This document shows, piece after piece, positions 21,832-33,153 of a stretch of DNA of 64,000 nucleotides (positions within the stretch are counted from its first letter, which is position 1; every line of letters begins with the position of its first letter). The notes beneath the pieces are model-generated. The model searched no databases, was not told the origin of the DNA, and saw nothing but the letters and a program-made list of their open reading frames with translations. Source of the stretch: Mikania micrantha (lineage: Eukaryota > Streptophyta > Magnoliopsida > Asterales > Asteraceae); assembly GCA_009363875.1 (NCBI GenBank), contig CM018696.1, positions 15,271,975 to 15,335,974 of the forward strand, read 5' to 3'. The translations under genes were made by a program, and so were the position numbers.

Positions 21832-22030
21832 AAGTAACTTATATATATATAGTACACAAGTTACATATATGTAATCAATAAGCTACATATATGTAATAAT
21901 ATGAGTTATTTTTTTCTTTTTGTTAAAAATTTAACATTATAATAAAACAAAAAACGAAATTGATTGATAATAATTGTAATTAGTTTTGTAATTTTTCTTT
22001 AAAATGAAGGTTTTCATTGGAACCCTCCTC

Positions 22031-23442
22031 ATATATATAAGGTAAGGATCGGTTGTTAACTAATTTTAGTTGCGGTAACCTATTAATCCTGACAAAATTA
22101 ATCCAGATCTTTGAAAAAAATTTTGACGTCCTTTATTATAAATCAATAGGAGGTTCCTTTACACACACTATTTTCGTTTTTAAAAAAGGCTTTTTTTTGT
22201 TTTGTTTTTTGAAATCCTACCATGCAAGTGAGATTTCATTTGGCCGAGTTGTTACATGAAGTTCCCTTCCATTGAACGTTTGACACAAACCAAATTAATA
22301 TTTTTTCGAAAATCAACCCATATGTTTTATCATGCTTAAACATAAATCTATATAAAATATAATGTCATGGCGTCTCAAATGGCTCAAGAACACAAATAAT
22401 GTTATTCAAACAATTCAAACCATATGGTTTGGTGAACAAGCTTAAATATTTGTATTATATATAATCAACTAACTCACTATACAATCAAGTAGCCCTATTA
22501 TACTAAACAATTTTTTTAAAAAAACAAGCTAAATAACATAGGAATTTGAAATTTGAATCAATTTTAAAAATATATATAAAATATAAATTCAAAAAAACCT
22601 TATTTGAATTAAAATAATATCCTAACTTGTTTAATACTTCAGGTCGATCCTTGTTACTTGTTAGGTTCATTCTAGCTAGAGTTGGATACTTGATTCTGAA
22701 TCGGATAGCTATGCATCATAGTATCATACTCTTATCTTGAAAATAACTGCTAGACAACGTAAAAATGAAGCCCATGTGAAAAGCTTCTCGTGCACAAACT
22801 CGCTTTCTTTTGAACCTAAACCACTTCATATTTAAAATTGGTTCATGTTTCGGTTGACAAAGTCAAATATTGGCTTTAGTACCAGTTTTTATCGGTTTTT
22901 GGCAAGTTCTAGTTTTTTTTTCCGAATAAAGGTGAAACTAGCTGTGGTTATCAACATTTTTAGTTGCGGTCATATGTTTTCTACGTTATGTTTTTGGACG
23001 CGATTAACAAATATATTTAGACGTGGTTATTATGATTTAGTCGCGGTCACGCGGTTTAGTTTGTTGAGTGATCTTCAGTCATGATGATGCTATATTTAGA
23101 CGTGGTTTTCTTGGTTTTTTGGAGGCGGTTTCGAAATATTTTTAGTCTCGGCTGGCTTATGCTTTTAAATCTGATTATTTTTAGATGCGGTTTCTGTCAT
23201 CCATTTTTAACCTGCTTGATTCAAGCTCCCAAATCCATATATATTATACTACAATACATATACAACTAATTGAATATTACATACCCAAGAAATCTTACAA
23301 AACCTACAAGTCAAAGAAACAAAAATCTCATAATCGATTATTACTAAAATGTATATACACTAAACGTTACGCTATTAACTCATCAAAATGAGCCCACTTT
23401 CATATTAAATTCAGGCCTTCCATTTGCTTCTTTTGGATGGAT
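22031..23442. other. Intergenic DNA, no recognised gene
   Basis: Short ORFs here look like chance frames. Between 22960 and 23200 a phrase of the type TTTAGACGTGGTT or TTAGTCGCGGTC recurs about six times at irregular spacing, which suggests a decayed repeat. TGGAT at 23438-23442 is the target duplication of the next element. Confidence 0.3.
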
Positions 23443-23819
23443 TGTTGATTATATCTTCAATTAAGGGTTAAATCTATGAACCCTAATCACATCTAATCAA
23501 TTCACAATATGAACAAGAACATCAAATTAGTAAAACTTACTTATAGGAATCAATGATTTGGAAGAAGAAGATGATGATGCCATGATGAATTGGAATTCGA
23601 TCCCGTTATGATGTCTTAGTCGATGGAACAATCATAATAGAGAAATACGTAATGGGGGTTTCTTTCTCTAAACTTCAGACATCCGAAGAGAATCATTTAA
23701 CCCTATTTTATACTTTCAACTATTTCCATCAAATAAGATTATGAAAGTCGAGGGACTAATTATGTCAAGTTGGCAAACATTAATCAAATGGATTAGGCCA
23801 TTTATGCGAACTTTCAACA
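23443..23819 (-). repeat. 3' LTR of the 6.1-kb Copia element
   Basis: It is 377 bp with TG...CA ends, TGGAT on its left and the purine tract on its right. Confidence 0.92.
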
Positions 23820-23831
23820 TTCTCCCACCTA
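23820..23831 (-). other. Polypurine tract
   Basis: The minus strand reads CTAGGTGGGAGA directly before the 3' LTR. Confidence 0.75.
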
Positions 23832-24143
23832 GTTGAGAAACCATTTAGGATGAGTATTCTTTTAGTTTTGCCAAGTTAAACACTCATCAAGTTTTAGGCA
23901 AAAACAATAGCAGAAAAATACAATAAATGAATTGTATTCAACTCAAGACCCCATTAATCATACTAAATTTTCAAAGTAAAACAAGTATTCTTAAAACCAA
24001 AATGACTGAAATAAAAACCCTTTAATGTACAATATTGTTTTGTACAAATTTGTCTATATATAACATTATCACGTGTATATTAGTATAGAAAACATAAAAC
24101 ATTCGAGGAAATTTATAGTAATTATATTAATACACTATGCTTA

Positions 24144-24900
24144 TTATACAAGGTTGCTAACAAAACCCATCTTCATTACGAGTTCATGAAGAACTTTGGG
24201 TGGTAGACCTTTGGTCATCGGATCTGTAAGCATTTCTTTAGTGTTGATGTATTCGATACAAAGATTATTTTCCTCTACTCGTTCTCTTATGAACAAAAAC
24301 TTAGTATCAAGATACAAACTAGCTCCTATTGAACTGTTACTGTTTGAGAAACTAATAGCCACTGAATTATCACAATAAATCTTCAATGGTTGTGGTATGG
24401 AATTTATAACTTTGAGTCCAGTGATTAGATTTCTTAACAATATTCCATGATAAGTTGCATCATAAACCGCGACGTATTTGCCATCTTCGTTGAGGTGGTT
24501 GTCACTTGCTTCTTATGACTCTTCCATGAAATTGGTCCGCCTGCTAGCATAAAGATATACTCCGAAGTTTATTTCTTATCATATTTGCATTTAGCAAAGT
24601 TAGAATCAGAATATCCAATCTCTTCTAAATTATTACTTCTTCTATAAGTTAACTCATAGTCTTTCGTCCCTTGAAGATATCGCAACACTTTCTTTGCTTC
24701 TTTCCAGTTATCTAAGCTAGGGTTAGATTGATATCAGCCTAGCATTACAAAAATATATGTAATATCTAGACGAGTATAGGCTTGAGCATACATTAAGCTT
24801 CCCACTACTAAAGCATAAGGTATCAATTTCATTTGTTTCTTTTCTACATCTGTTTATGGACATTGAAAAGAACCAAAAACATCTCCTTTAACCAACTGGA
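24144..24900 (-). pseudogene. Copia RNase H region, broken
   Basis: Minus-strand pieces read SLMYAQAYTRLDITYIFVM, then LDNWKEAKKVLRYLQGTKDY (the link from RT to RNase H), then DSNFAKCKYDKK. The last ORF (24440-24144) includes YCDNSVAISFSNSN, KFLFIRERVEE and MLTDPMTKGLPPKV, the usual Copia polyprotein C-terminus. Several stops interrupt it. In a live element this domain removes template RNA during reverse transcription. Confidence 0.78.
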
Positions 24901-25014
24901 ACTATTGATGGAGAGCAATGTTGCACGTTTTCTTTTATAAAAGAAATAAAATAAAAAAAATAAAAGAACCAAAATAACACCAAAAACATCTTTTCTTTTA
25001 TATAGATTTTTTCA

Positions 25015-25350
25015 ACTTACAAAATAAGTGTTCTTGACCTTTAGGTTTGAATCCTTCAGGCTGACTTACAAACACTTCCTCATGTAAGTCACCATTAAGG
25101 AAAGTCGTTTTAACGTCCATTTGATGTAACTCTAAATCAACGTTAGCTACCCAGGCCATTACGATCCTTAAAGAATCTTTTCGAGAAACAGGTGAGAAGG
25201 TTTCTTCATAATAAATTCCCTTTTTTTGTGTATAGCCTTTAGCAGCCTATCGAGCTTTATAACGTTCAACATTTCCACTTGGGTTTAATTTGGTTTTAAA
25301 AACCCATTTACAGCCTATAGGTTCTACACCCTTAGGTAATGCAAACAAAT
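25015..25350 (-). pseudogene. Copia reverse transcriptase, N-terminal part only
   Basis: Translation gives GCKWVFKTKLNPSGNVERYK, then AAKGYTQKKGIYYEETFSPV, LELHQMDVKTTFLNGDLHEE and VFVSQPEGF. These are Copia RT fingers and the first catalytic Asp block. The frame then runs into an A-rich junk stretch (24905-25010), and the YVDD-type active-site block never appears. An internal deletion of several hundred bases is inferred. Confidence 0.75.
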
Positions 25351-25499
25351 ACCAAACATTGTTCTTTTTCATGGAATCAAGCTCTTCATTCATAGCATTA
25401 TTACAATTAGAAGATTGATCACTACTATTGGCTTCATTGTAAGAGGTTGGATCATTACACTTTCCTATATCTATATCAGCTTCGTTAAAGTAGGTTACA

Positions 25500-26188
25500 T
25501 AATCATGTTGGCCTTCTAGACCTTGATGACCTCTTTAACTGATTATTGGGCTCAACAGTTTCATTAGCTATTTCATGTATTTGTTCTTGTGTTTTGAGGT
25601 GCCTTCATTGTTAGATGGTTTGGAGCAACATTTGTTTCAGAAGATAAAGGAAATGGTGCAGTGTCATGTATAGAGGTGTAATAGGAGGTTAGATTAGTGA
25701 GCCCACCTCCCCTCCTCTTGCACTTCTTATAAGTTAAAATCTTGACTTTCACTGCTCCCACTTGTATTAGTATATTCAAGAAACTCAGCATGAAGGGTTT
25801 CTACTATGCGAGTAGTATATGAAGGGCAATAGAATCTATATCTTTTGAATGACCAGGATATCCTATGAAGAAACAACTAACGGTCTTGATATCAAGTTTT
25901 ATTTGTTGAGGATTATAAAATTTGGCTTTGGTAGGACAACCCCATACATTCATATATTTTAAGCTTGGTTTTCTCCCAGTCCAGATTCAAAAGGAGTTTT
26001 TAGGACAGATTTAGAAGGAACCCTATTTAGTATATGAATTGTTATTTTTAAAGCTTCTATCCATAAGAATTGAGGTAACCTTGAATTTGCTAACATACTT
26101 CTTACTATTTCCATTAGTGTCTCTCAGCAACACCATTTTGTTGAGGAGTACTAGGCATGATATATTGGTCCAGAATCCCATGTTCTTT
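25500..26188 (-). pseudogene. Copia integrase C-terminal part and integrase-RT linker, decayed
   Basis: Fragments on the minus strand resemble the second half of the integrase core and the region after it, around 25850-26180. Multiple stops and frameshifts leave no long frame. The 25573-25791 frame looks like linker sequence. Its placement between integrase and RT supports the assignment. Confidence 0.5.
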
Positions 26189-26660
26189 TCAAAATTCAAA
26201 GAAATGACTGGAAGCTTGACCAACATCGGTATGTCTGTGATAATATTCACCTCCTTGATCTGACCTTACTACCTTTATCTTGAAGTTTAGTTGATTTTCA
26301 ACTTCAGCTTTAAAGATTTTAAATGTATCAAGTGATTCAGATTTATTTTTGATTAAGTACAAATACATATAACGTGAGTGATCATCTATAAAAGTTATAA
26401 ATGATTTGTTTCCAAATATTGATTCGAGATATGGTCCACTAATATGAGTATGTATGAGCTCTAACAAAGTAGAACTCCTAGTGGCACCACGTTTACTTCC
26501 CTTTGCCATTTTACCTTTAAGGCATTTAACACATGTCTCAAAATATTTGAAATTAAGGTTTCGTAAGACACCATCCTTCACAAGTCTTAACATTCGATCT
26601 CATGAGATGTGGCCTAAACTTTGATGCCACAACATGGATGATGTTTCCAAATCTCATATT
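26189..26660 (-). pseudogene. Copia GAG-pre-integrase and integrase core, partial
   Basis: An HHCC-type entry (LWHQSLGHIS, then FETCVKCLKGKM) is followed by LLELIHTHISGPYLESIFG, FITFIDDHSRYMYLYLIKNK and VVRSDQGGEY. The last two carry the first and second Asp of the DDE integrase core. A TGA lies between the H pair and the rest, and the frame ends soon after the second Asp. Confidence 0.8.
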
Positions 26661-26679
26661 CATTTGCTAACGTTTTTAT

Positions 26680-27128
26680 TCATATTATATGTAACATTGA
26701 GTTTGAGAATTGGCCATATAAGTTCAATTTATAAAGATTTCCATCCAAATAACCAAAACCAATGATGTGAGAATTTAAACTAACAGTAACTTTACCATTA
26801 CCATGTGTTACATAATAACCATCATTGTCTAACTTTCGTACGGATACTAAATTCCGAGTTATCCCCGGTATATAAAGAATGTCATATAATTTAATACAAT
26901 TTCCACCTTGCATAACTAATTGCAAAGTTCCTATGGCTTCAACAGTATGTCACCATTCCCAACTTTAATTGTCGTTTGATTTCTTTCCATCATAGAACCA
27001 GAGTCAACCAACCATGTGTTTGTGGGAACATCAATATTAAGAGAATCGTAAATCATAAATAGATTATTACCTTTCTTTACTAACCATTCCTTGAATTTCG
27101 GACAGTCTCGTTGGCTATACCCCTTCAT
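26680..27128 (-). pseudogene. Copia protease region, broken
   Basis: The segment 27128-26931 gives a partial CCHC knuckle (GYSQRDCPKF) and TWLVDSGSMMERN. The active site DSG is present, but the residues that should follow (conserved A/T, then H) have been lost by a deletion. The next piece (26925-26680) gives LYDILYIPGITRNLVSVRKL, the conserved block after the protease. A frameshift separates the two. Confidence 0.72.
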
Positions 27129-27289
27129 ATGGAAAAATTTACAACAAAAATTTCTTTTAGGAGTGGTTGGCTAGAAGTTGATGTCGTATTTGTGATCTGG
27201 ACCTTTGAGATTTTTCCTTTATCAAAGTTTTCTTTCCTTTTCTTGGTATGTATGGTAGTGAGATGAGCAACATTTGGTTTTTCTATCTT

Positions 27290-27838
27290 TTAACGCTCTT
27301 CCTCTTGTACACACATAGCAATGAGTTCACTCACTTGCCATTTGTCCTTCTGAGTATTATAATTTATTTTAAAAGGATCAAATTGTGTAGGAAGAGAGGT
27401 CATTATAAAGTGTACTAGAAAACCCTCACTAATTTCCATGTCCATACCCTTTAACTTATGGGCCATGTCACTCATCATCATTATATACTCACGCACACCA
27501 CTTACACCATCATACCTTGAAGTTAGCATCTTTAGTATCAAAGTACTCGCATGAGCCTTGAAAGTGCCCTTAAATTGCTCTTCAACGGAATTCAGATAAG
27601 TTCTTGCATCTTCTGAGTCAGGTATAGCTCCACGAATGGCTACCGAGATGGAATTCTTTATGACCATGAGAGACATTCTATTTGACCTCTCCCACCGTTC
27701 AAACACTTGTTTTTGAACCGCAGTGCTTTCAGTAGTAAGTGCAGTCTGAGGGTCATGCCTCAAAGCATAGTCTAAATCCATTATTCCAAGAGTTAGTTTG
27801 ACAACATCGAGCCATGACGCGAAGTTAGTGCCATTCAA
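27290..27838 (-). pseudogene. Copia Gag (UBN2-type), 182-residue open segment
   Basis: It starts MNGTNFASWLDVVKLTLGIM and includes ERWERSNRMSLMVIKNSISV, AHASTLILKMLTSRYDGVSG and FLVHFIMTSLPTQFDPFKIN, the standard Gag core of Copia elements with the conserved L-P-x-x-F/Y-x-x-F block. The true start probably lies further upstream, since sequence before the Met (27840-27900) still looks Gag-like. A stop follows the core before the zinc knuckle. Confidence 0.82.
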
Positions 27839-27849
27839 GGGTTCAGTTC

Positions 27850-29141
27850 CATATTTAGGGCTTAAAGTGGATGTTGAATTAATACAAATGAGAAGTACAG
27901 AAGAATTGAAGTGATTTGTTTATGGGGTAATCAAATAAAGCAAACATAATTAATACATGGAAGATATAGTCTATCAAAACACCAAGATTAACATACTAAC
28001 GTAAGGTTCTAATTGGACATTGGTTTCGCTTTGGCTATGACCAAAATTAAGTGTTATGAGCATAAATAAAGTATATGTATATATTAAGGCACATAAAACA
28101 ACATATCACCTTTGGGCAGAAATGAAATTTCATGCAATTTAGCCTGTATTTCATCATGTGTATTATGCAAATAACAAGCCTTTGGGTTCATTATTTAATA
28201 ACACATTTGATTACATAACGTGGTAACACTAAACCTCAATGTCAAGTCAAATGATATCCCTTTGGTTCATACATCTAATCTTTCATTGAAGTTTACCACT
28301 TTACATTCGTATCAAAAGTATGATCATGTTTTTCTTGCAACATCAGAATTGGTGATAATTACTCATCATGATGCATTAATTTGTTGAGCGAATAAATTGT
28401 GTAATTTTATACACAAGTTCATGATTTGTTAACCCATGTGTTTGATAATCTCAAGTGATAATCGTGAGAAGGCTTTCAATATAAACCAAAACATATGAGA
28501 TCATTAATAAATAACAAATAAATTAATATTTAATAATCTAATAATCCAGAACATATTCAAAATTCAACCTTATTCTCTGTGTCAATTTACATTTGAACAG
28601 AGAAATTAGCCACCGAACCTTGTCGTATGGAAGTAATTATGTAAGAGATTAATGTTTGCATATGTAATTTAACATAGGATGATTGATAGATTACTAATCA
28701 TGCAAAGAAATGGATAAATGAATGCTTATCCATACATTCGACAAGACTGTAGAACTTGTGATTCATAACTCCAATTATTACGGCATCACAATTAAATTGT
28801 GGGTTTTGAATGTTTTAATTAATATATGAATTCCTTTGAAAATAATCAAATTGAAATTCCTACTTTGAAAAATTCACTTCCTCAGATTTGTTGCAAATTG
28901 TGTCAGATACTATCATGAATTCTTAAAATTGATTTCGATACAATTTAAGATCAATCATAAAATCAAAATTTTGTATTGAGTTTCTGATTTCGTTTATACT
29001 CTAACCACCATCGCATAAAAACCAATTTGTAGCAATCGACGATTCCGATAAATAATAATAAAAATCATCGTCGATCAAAATTGCAGTTTTTAATATCATA
29101 AATCACAACAAGTCAATTTCATGAATTGATATAATCAACCT
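27850..29141 (-). other. Leader of the 6.1-kb Copia element
   Basis: About 1.3 kb lies between the primer-binding site and gag without a convincing ORF. It is AT-rich. Confidence 0.5.
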
Positions 29142-29153
29142 GCTCTGATACCA
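29142..29153 (-). other. Primer-binding site for tRNA-iMet
   Basis: The minus strand reads TGGTATCAGAGC, two bases inside the 5' LTR. Confidence 0.88.
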
Positions 29154-29155
29154 CA

Positions 29156-29531
29156 TGTTGATTATATCTTCAATTTAGAGTTAAATCTAAGAACCCTAAT
29201 CACATCTAATCAATCACAATATGAACAAGAACATCAAATTAGTAAAACTTACTTATAGGAATCAATGATTTAAAAGACGATGATGATGATGCCATGATGA
29301 TTTGGAATTCGATCCCGTTATGATGTCATAGTCAATGGAACAATCGGAATACAGAAATACATAATGGTGGTTTCTTTCTCTAAACTCCATACATCTAAAG
29401 GGAATCATTTAACCCTATTTTATACTTTCAGCTATTTCCATCAAAAAAGATTATGAAAGTAGAGGGACCGATTATGTCAAGTTGGCAAACATTAATTAAA
29501 TGGTTGAGGCCATTTATGTGAACTTCCAACA
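29156..29531 (-). repeat. 5' LTR of the 6.1-kb Copia element
   Basis: It is 376 bp, aligns with 23443-23819 throughout, and is followed by the TGGAT duplication. Confidence 0.92.
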
Positions 29532-30099
29532 TGGATTTATCAAAGAATTCGGCAATCCCATGGTATCTCAGGAAAAGAAGAAAATAAACATCACAATCCA
29601 TGAAATGAAAGCAACCAGCAAGTGCATGAGATCCGATAGCATGGTGGGAGATCTAAAACGATACTACATTCAATGAATACATAACCTTTTAAAAAGTTGT
29701 GGCATCATGTTCTTGAGTTAACTTGTAAATGTATAATTCTGTTGTATCACTTGTATCTTCCCACACCTAAAATGCAATTAAAGAAAGTTAATTTTTAAGA
29801 AAAAAAAACACTTAGTATATATAAATACTTCCAATGTTAGGAAATTTCTCTTGATAAGTATAGACAAAATAAAGCATATACATGATCACCATGCAACCAC
29901 ATTCCTAACCAGATGTTTGTTGTTTACACTGTAATAAATTACCAATTAAATTTTAATAACACATGACACAATATCAAAATTAGAGATAGCTACTAATTTA
30001 AGTGAAGCAATGAGCTATGTAAAAGTGATACTAAAGTTTGCTAAGGTGTTCAAATTTATAGATAAGATATAAAAACATACCGGAGTCATTATGCACGTG

Positions 30100-30780
30100 A
30101 AATTTACTTCACTAAAAGCATACTCAATTACTTGTGGAAGAAGATAATAAGATTAATCTTTTTCCCCGTTGTCCTTAAAGAATCTAAAATATACACTTGT
30201 GCTTTTCTAGGAGCAATAATAAACTGAGTGCAATTACCACTAAACAAAGAAATTTATAGAATAATTAAGTAAAACTAAAATGATGAAATAAATAAAATAA
30301 TTAAATTAAAAAAGGAAATAAGTAAAATATAAATTACTTGGCTTAATATGGTGCAACTAAGTATTCTTTATATGAATGATAGCTATATAAACTGGATATA
30401 TGTTTTTTAGCTTTAGACGATGGGATTTCAACCAATCACCTGCAATTGTGTTTGTATTTAAAAAAGCACATGGGTTGGGTTTTTCACTTGATGTATCATA
30501 AAAGTACCTTTAATCAAGAAAAATATATGATAAAGTTAATAAATTCACTTATTTCTAAAGTGTTAAATAAAAAATAAATAAAACAACTTACGATGTAAAC
30601 AAGAAGATAATGGTGATATCAACCCATTCGTTGACAAATAGTTGTAACAACACCTCAGATTCCAAGACGCTACTATGCTCCATAGGAAACATCCCAGAAG
30701 CTGTCGAATAGTGCAATTAACTAGTCCAATCAACCCTAGTATGATTTTGTAAACGACTAACCATTTTTGGTACCACTCAG
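30100..30780 (-). pseudogene. Ulp1/C48-like peptidase fragment of the plant transposon type
   Basis: Minus-strand reading gives SGMFPMEHSSVLESEVL and FVNEWVDITIIFLFTS, then a possible intron (GTAAGT...AAAG), then YFYDTSSEKPNPCAFLNTN, and further on CTQFIIAPRKAQVYILDSLR. The last resembles the G-H-W-x-L...V-x-x-L-D-S-L core of C48 (Ulp1) domains carried by plant CACTA transposons. The catalytic His position appears as N and the Asp (LDSL) is kept. Frame breaks are present. Resemblance is by eye only. Confidence 0.45.
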
Positions 30781-30802
30781 GTCTTTTTTTGATTTTTTCC
30801 AA

Positions 30803-31011
30803 AGTTATCTTTATGTTTTCAGCCTGTTTTTCATGATCTTTTGTTTTACCTTCGGCCTATTTTCCTTTACATTTAGCTTTACTTTATTTCACCTTGTTTT
30901 GCTTCGGCTTTGGTTGTCGACTTTGAGGCTTTTGAATTGAATTCAAAAAAAGAAAACAATATGCTATCTTACTATTAATATATTTTATATACAAATGTAT
31001 ACATACAATAT
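30803..31011. other. Low-complexity, Lys-rich frame and target site
   Basis: On the minus strand 30960-30800 reads as a Lys/Glu-rich low-complexity segment upstream of the Ulp1-like fragment. It may belong to the same decayed ORF. AATAT at 31007-31011 would be the target duplication of the Tekay-like element that starts at 31012. Confidence 0.35.
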
Positions 31012-32042
31012 TGTGACAATTGCAGTTGAGAATTACGTCATCAATGACATGAGCACATGTGGTCGTTCTAGAAACCCATGTTGATTTGATGATTGTAATT
31101 ATTACAGGTTGATAGAATGCGAGAAATGATGAACGTAGACGAAAATCGCGCTAGAAACGGAGTTCCGGGTTCTCCGAAATCGAATAACAAGGATTGATCA
31201 TTTCTAAGCCATTAAACTGTCTAGAAATTGTTATAGCATTATAATCAACAACATTATCTATTTGGTTAATCCAAGATTATTCTAATTAATCAAGTTTGTC
31301 ATCAACCTTGTATTAGGAACCTGAATCAGTATAGGTTCCTACATTATCATACATTGTATGATATAACATTAAATTAACTAATTACATACTTAACATCAGT
31401 TTGATAACTGTTAAGACAATGTCTTTGACATTGGACGTTCAGAAAGATCTAATCAGTAAGTTAAAACATAAATAACTCATTAGACATAACTAAATGCAGA
31501 ATCACTCTATTACTATCAGTCATGTGATATTCTGCTACTTCTAAGTTATCAGGTGAGTTTCGTACAACTCCTTTTCTTTTTAATCTTTTATAAACATCGG
31601 GGTAGCACTGTGGAACTTTTCTGAACTATATGATATGTATCACTATTATCTGCGTGATTTCATGTGATTGTTGAGAACTTGTGGATTTCATGGGATTTTG
31701 CCTGTAGAACATAACACTATCACAGAACTTATAAGTCCTCATTTTTGAACTGTATCAAGTGAACCCATGTGGGGCCGAACAGAAAACAATGATAGTACCA
31801 CCGGGTGAGGCAGCACTCTAAACGCTTGTAATTAAATAAATCAAATAATTAATAAACTTAGTTTATATAATGTAATCTTGGTTGTGATTACGACATCCTT
31901 GTAATATGTTTACTTTAAGTTAATCTGTGTGTTATGATATCGGATCATGTAAGTCACACCTCATCTCTAAGATATCACCACTATGCTTCCGCAATCTTTT
32001 CAGTGACATCATCAACAAGTGACGAGAGGTGGGGGTGTGACG
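31012..32042 (+). repeat. 5' LTR of Tekay-like element 1, internally deleted
   Basis: It starts TGTGACAATTGCAG and ends GGGGGTGTGACG, with the last base changed from A. Compared with the right LTR (about 2150 bp when joined) it lacks about 815 bp after 31184, including the CG-rich motif zone, and about 320 bp near 31803. Confidence 0.85.
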
Positions 32043-32045
32043 GGG

Positions 32046-32058
32046 TGGTATCAGAGCC
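32046..32058 (+). other. Primer-binding site for tRNA-iMet, element 1
   Basis: TGGTATCAGAGCC lies three bases after the LTR end. Confidence 0.88.
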
Positions 32059-32394
32059 ATAGGTTATAAAGAATTAGGTTGACTTAGAGACCTAGACTAT
32101 AACCATAGGCTCGAATAGTGACACAGAGAGCACCGAACATAACTAATGAACAAAACTTGTTTTGAATTAAGCCTGGATAATCAGGTGGTACGAATTCCAC
32201 TTATGACTGGCCAGCATAACTGAAATTCGCAACATGTGTGCGTTCTAGTTTAATTTAATTCAAGCAGAACATTAATAATTATAAGGACGAGTAGTTGCTT
32301 TGAGATAGGAAGACATGTCATATCCTGTTTATGTTGAATATTATTATTCATTATTTATATCATGGTACTGATTTGAACTTTTATGTAAACAACG

Positions 32395-33153
32395 ATGGCC
32401 AATCAGGGAGAGAGATATATATACCAGCGATTTCCATACGTTATCCTGGACGATACACCCAGTTCTAGTTCTGGATCAGATTCAGATCCTTATGAGGCAT
32501 TATCAGCCACATCTCACTCAGTATCACAGGTGACGGCTACACCACCACAAGTACCACACACTCCACCTACGTTTCCTCATGTGTCAGATGAGGATACATC
32601 TGTAGGCAAGAGAGAGAGTCCACCTCCCCAGACTGTCCCAGTTTGGGATGGACACAGAAGGACGCGGGGCCAGGCCCGCAAGACGACTGGTCTTCCTCTT
32701 AGACACCAGTTAGCGCCTAGAGATGAGCCTAGTGTCATACATGAGGTAGGAGAGTCTTCACAGCAGACGGAGCTTAGGGCGCAGCTTCGTCAGGTGACTA
32801 TAGATCTTCAGGGGACTCGCTTAGAGTTACAGGAGTCTCGTGCAACTGTGGAGGACATGCGTGCCACTGTGTTGGAGATACTTACCTCTCACTTGATGTT
32901 GATGGATCAGGTGAGTGCACTGGATGCGGGCACACGAGCTTGGCGGGCAATTTTTGAGGAGAGGATGAGGAGGATAGTGATGCATGTGATGATGGTTGTG
33001 TTTTGGCAGTATGTTGGGGTGATGAGGGAGAGAGCTGTGGGAGTGATAGAGGGTTTGAGGAGATTGAGCATGGAGGCGAGGATGATAGTACTGGCTATAG
33101 TACTGGCGACTATAGCCATTGTGATGGCATGCTTACCGTACTTTCTACTGTAA
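32395..33153 (+). CDS. Extra ORF upstream of gag in Tekay-like element 1 (252 residues, coiled coil plus C-terminal membrane segment)
   Basis: The frame is fully open and begins at ATG 32395 (MANQGERYIYQRFP). Residues 22-50 are Ser-rich and 50-82 Pro-rich. Residues 82-111 form a basic block (VPVWDGHRRTRGQARKTTGL, then LAPRDE). Residues about 122-190 look like an amphipathic coiled coil (LRAQLRQVTIDLQGTRLELQ). A hydrophobic patch lies near 194-208, and residues 230-252 (IVLAIVLATIAIVMACLPYF) would make a tail anchor. A homologous ORF sits at the same place in element 2 (56818-57639), so it is a family trait. It is neither Gag nor a known env. It is the only uninterrupted gene of element 1, which is notable next to the broken gag. 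Function is unknown; membrane targeting or oligomerisation is only inference. Confidence 0.65.
   Translation: MANQGERYIYQRFPYVILDDTPSSSSGSDSDPYEALSATSHSVSQVTATPPQVPHTPPTFPHVSDEDTSVGKRESPPPQTVPVWDGHRRTRGQARKTTGLPLRHQLAPRDEPSVIHEVGESSQQTELRAQLRQVTIDLQGTRLELQESRATVEDMRATVLEILTSHLMLMDQVSALDAGTRAWRAIFEERMRRIVMHVMMVVFWQYVGVMRERAVGVIEGLRRLSMEARMIVLAIVLATIAIVMACLPYFLL

Larger units (their letters stand above)
21147..22030. mobile_element. MITE containing two younger MITEs
   Basis: The left end GGGGAGGGTTCAAAATAAAC and the right end GGAACCCTCCTC, with TTTAAAATGAAGG before it, are inverted copies. The flanks are TA-rich (TATATAG/ATATATA), so the target site is not sharply defined. Without the inserts at 21193-21336 and 21483-21831 the element is about 370 bp. 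Short ATGTAACTTA/TACATATATGTAAT palindromes sit in its body. Confidence 0.6.
23443..29531 (-). mobile_element. Degraded Ty1/Copia LTR retrotransposon (6.1 kb)
   Basis: LTRs of 377 bp (23443-23819) and 376 bp (29156-29531) start TGTTGATTATATC and end CAACA. The duplication TGGAT flanks the element exactly (23438-23442, 29532-29536). A tRNA-iMet primer site adjoins the right LTR and a purine tract the left one. Gag, protease, integrase, part of RT and RNase H appear in Copia order (integrase before RT) on the minus strand. I count about 30 LTR mismatches (near 8%). Coding parts carry many stops and the RT catalytic core is missing. Confidence 0.92.

Noticed and set aside
23081..23391. Short plus-strand ORFs rich in F, I and Y
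   Set aside because: Composition is that of AT-rich DNA, with no start context and no similarity to known families.
29532..31011. CACTA termini (CACTACAA-type) expected near the Ulp1-like fragment
   Set aside because: I could not find the terminal motif or a 3-bp duplication here, so I do not claim element boundaries.
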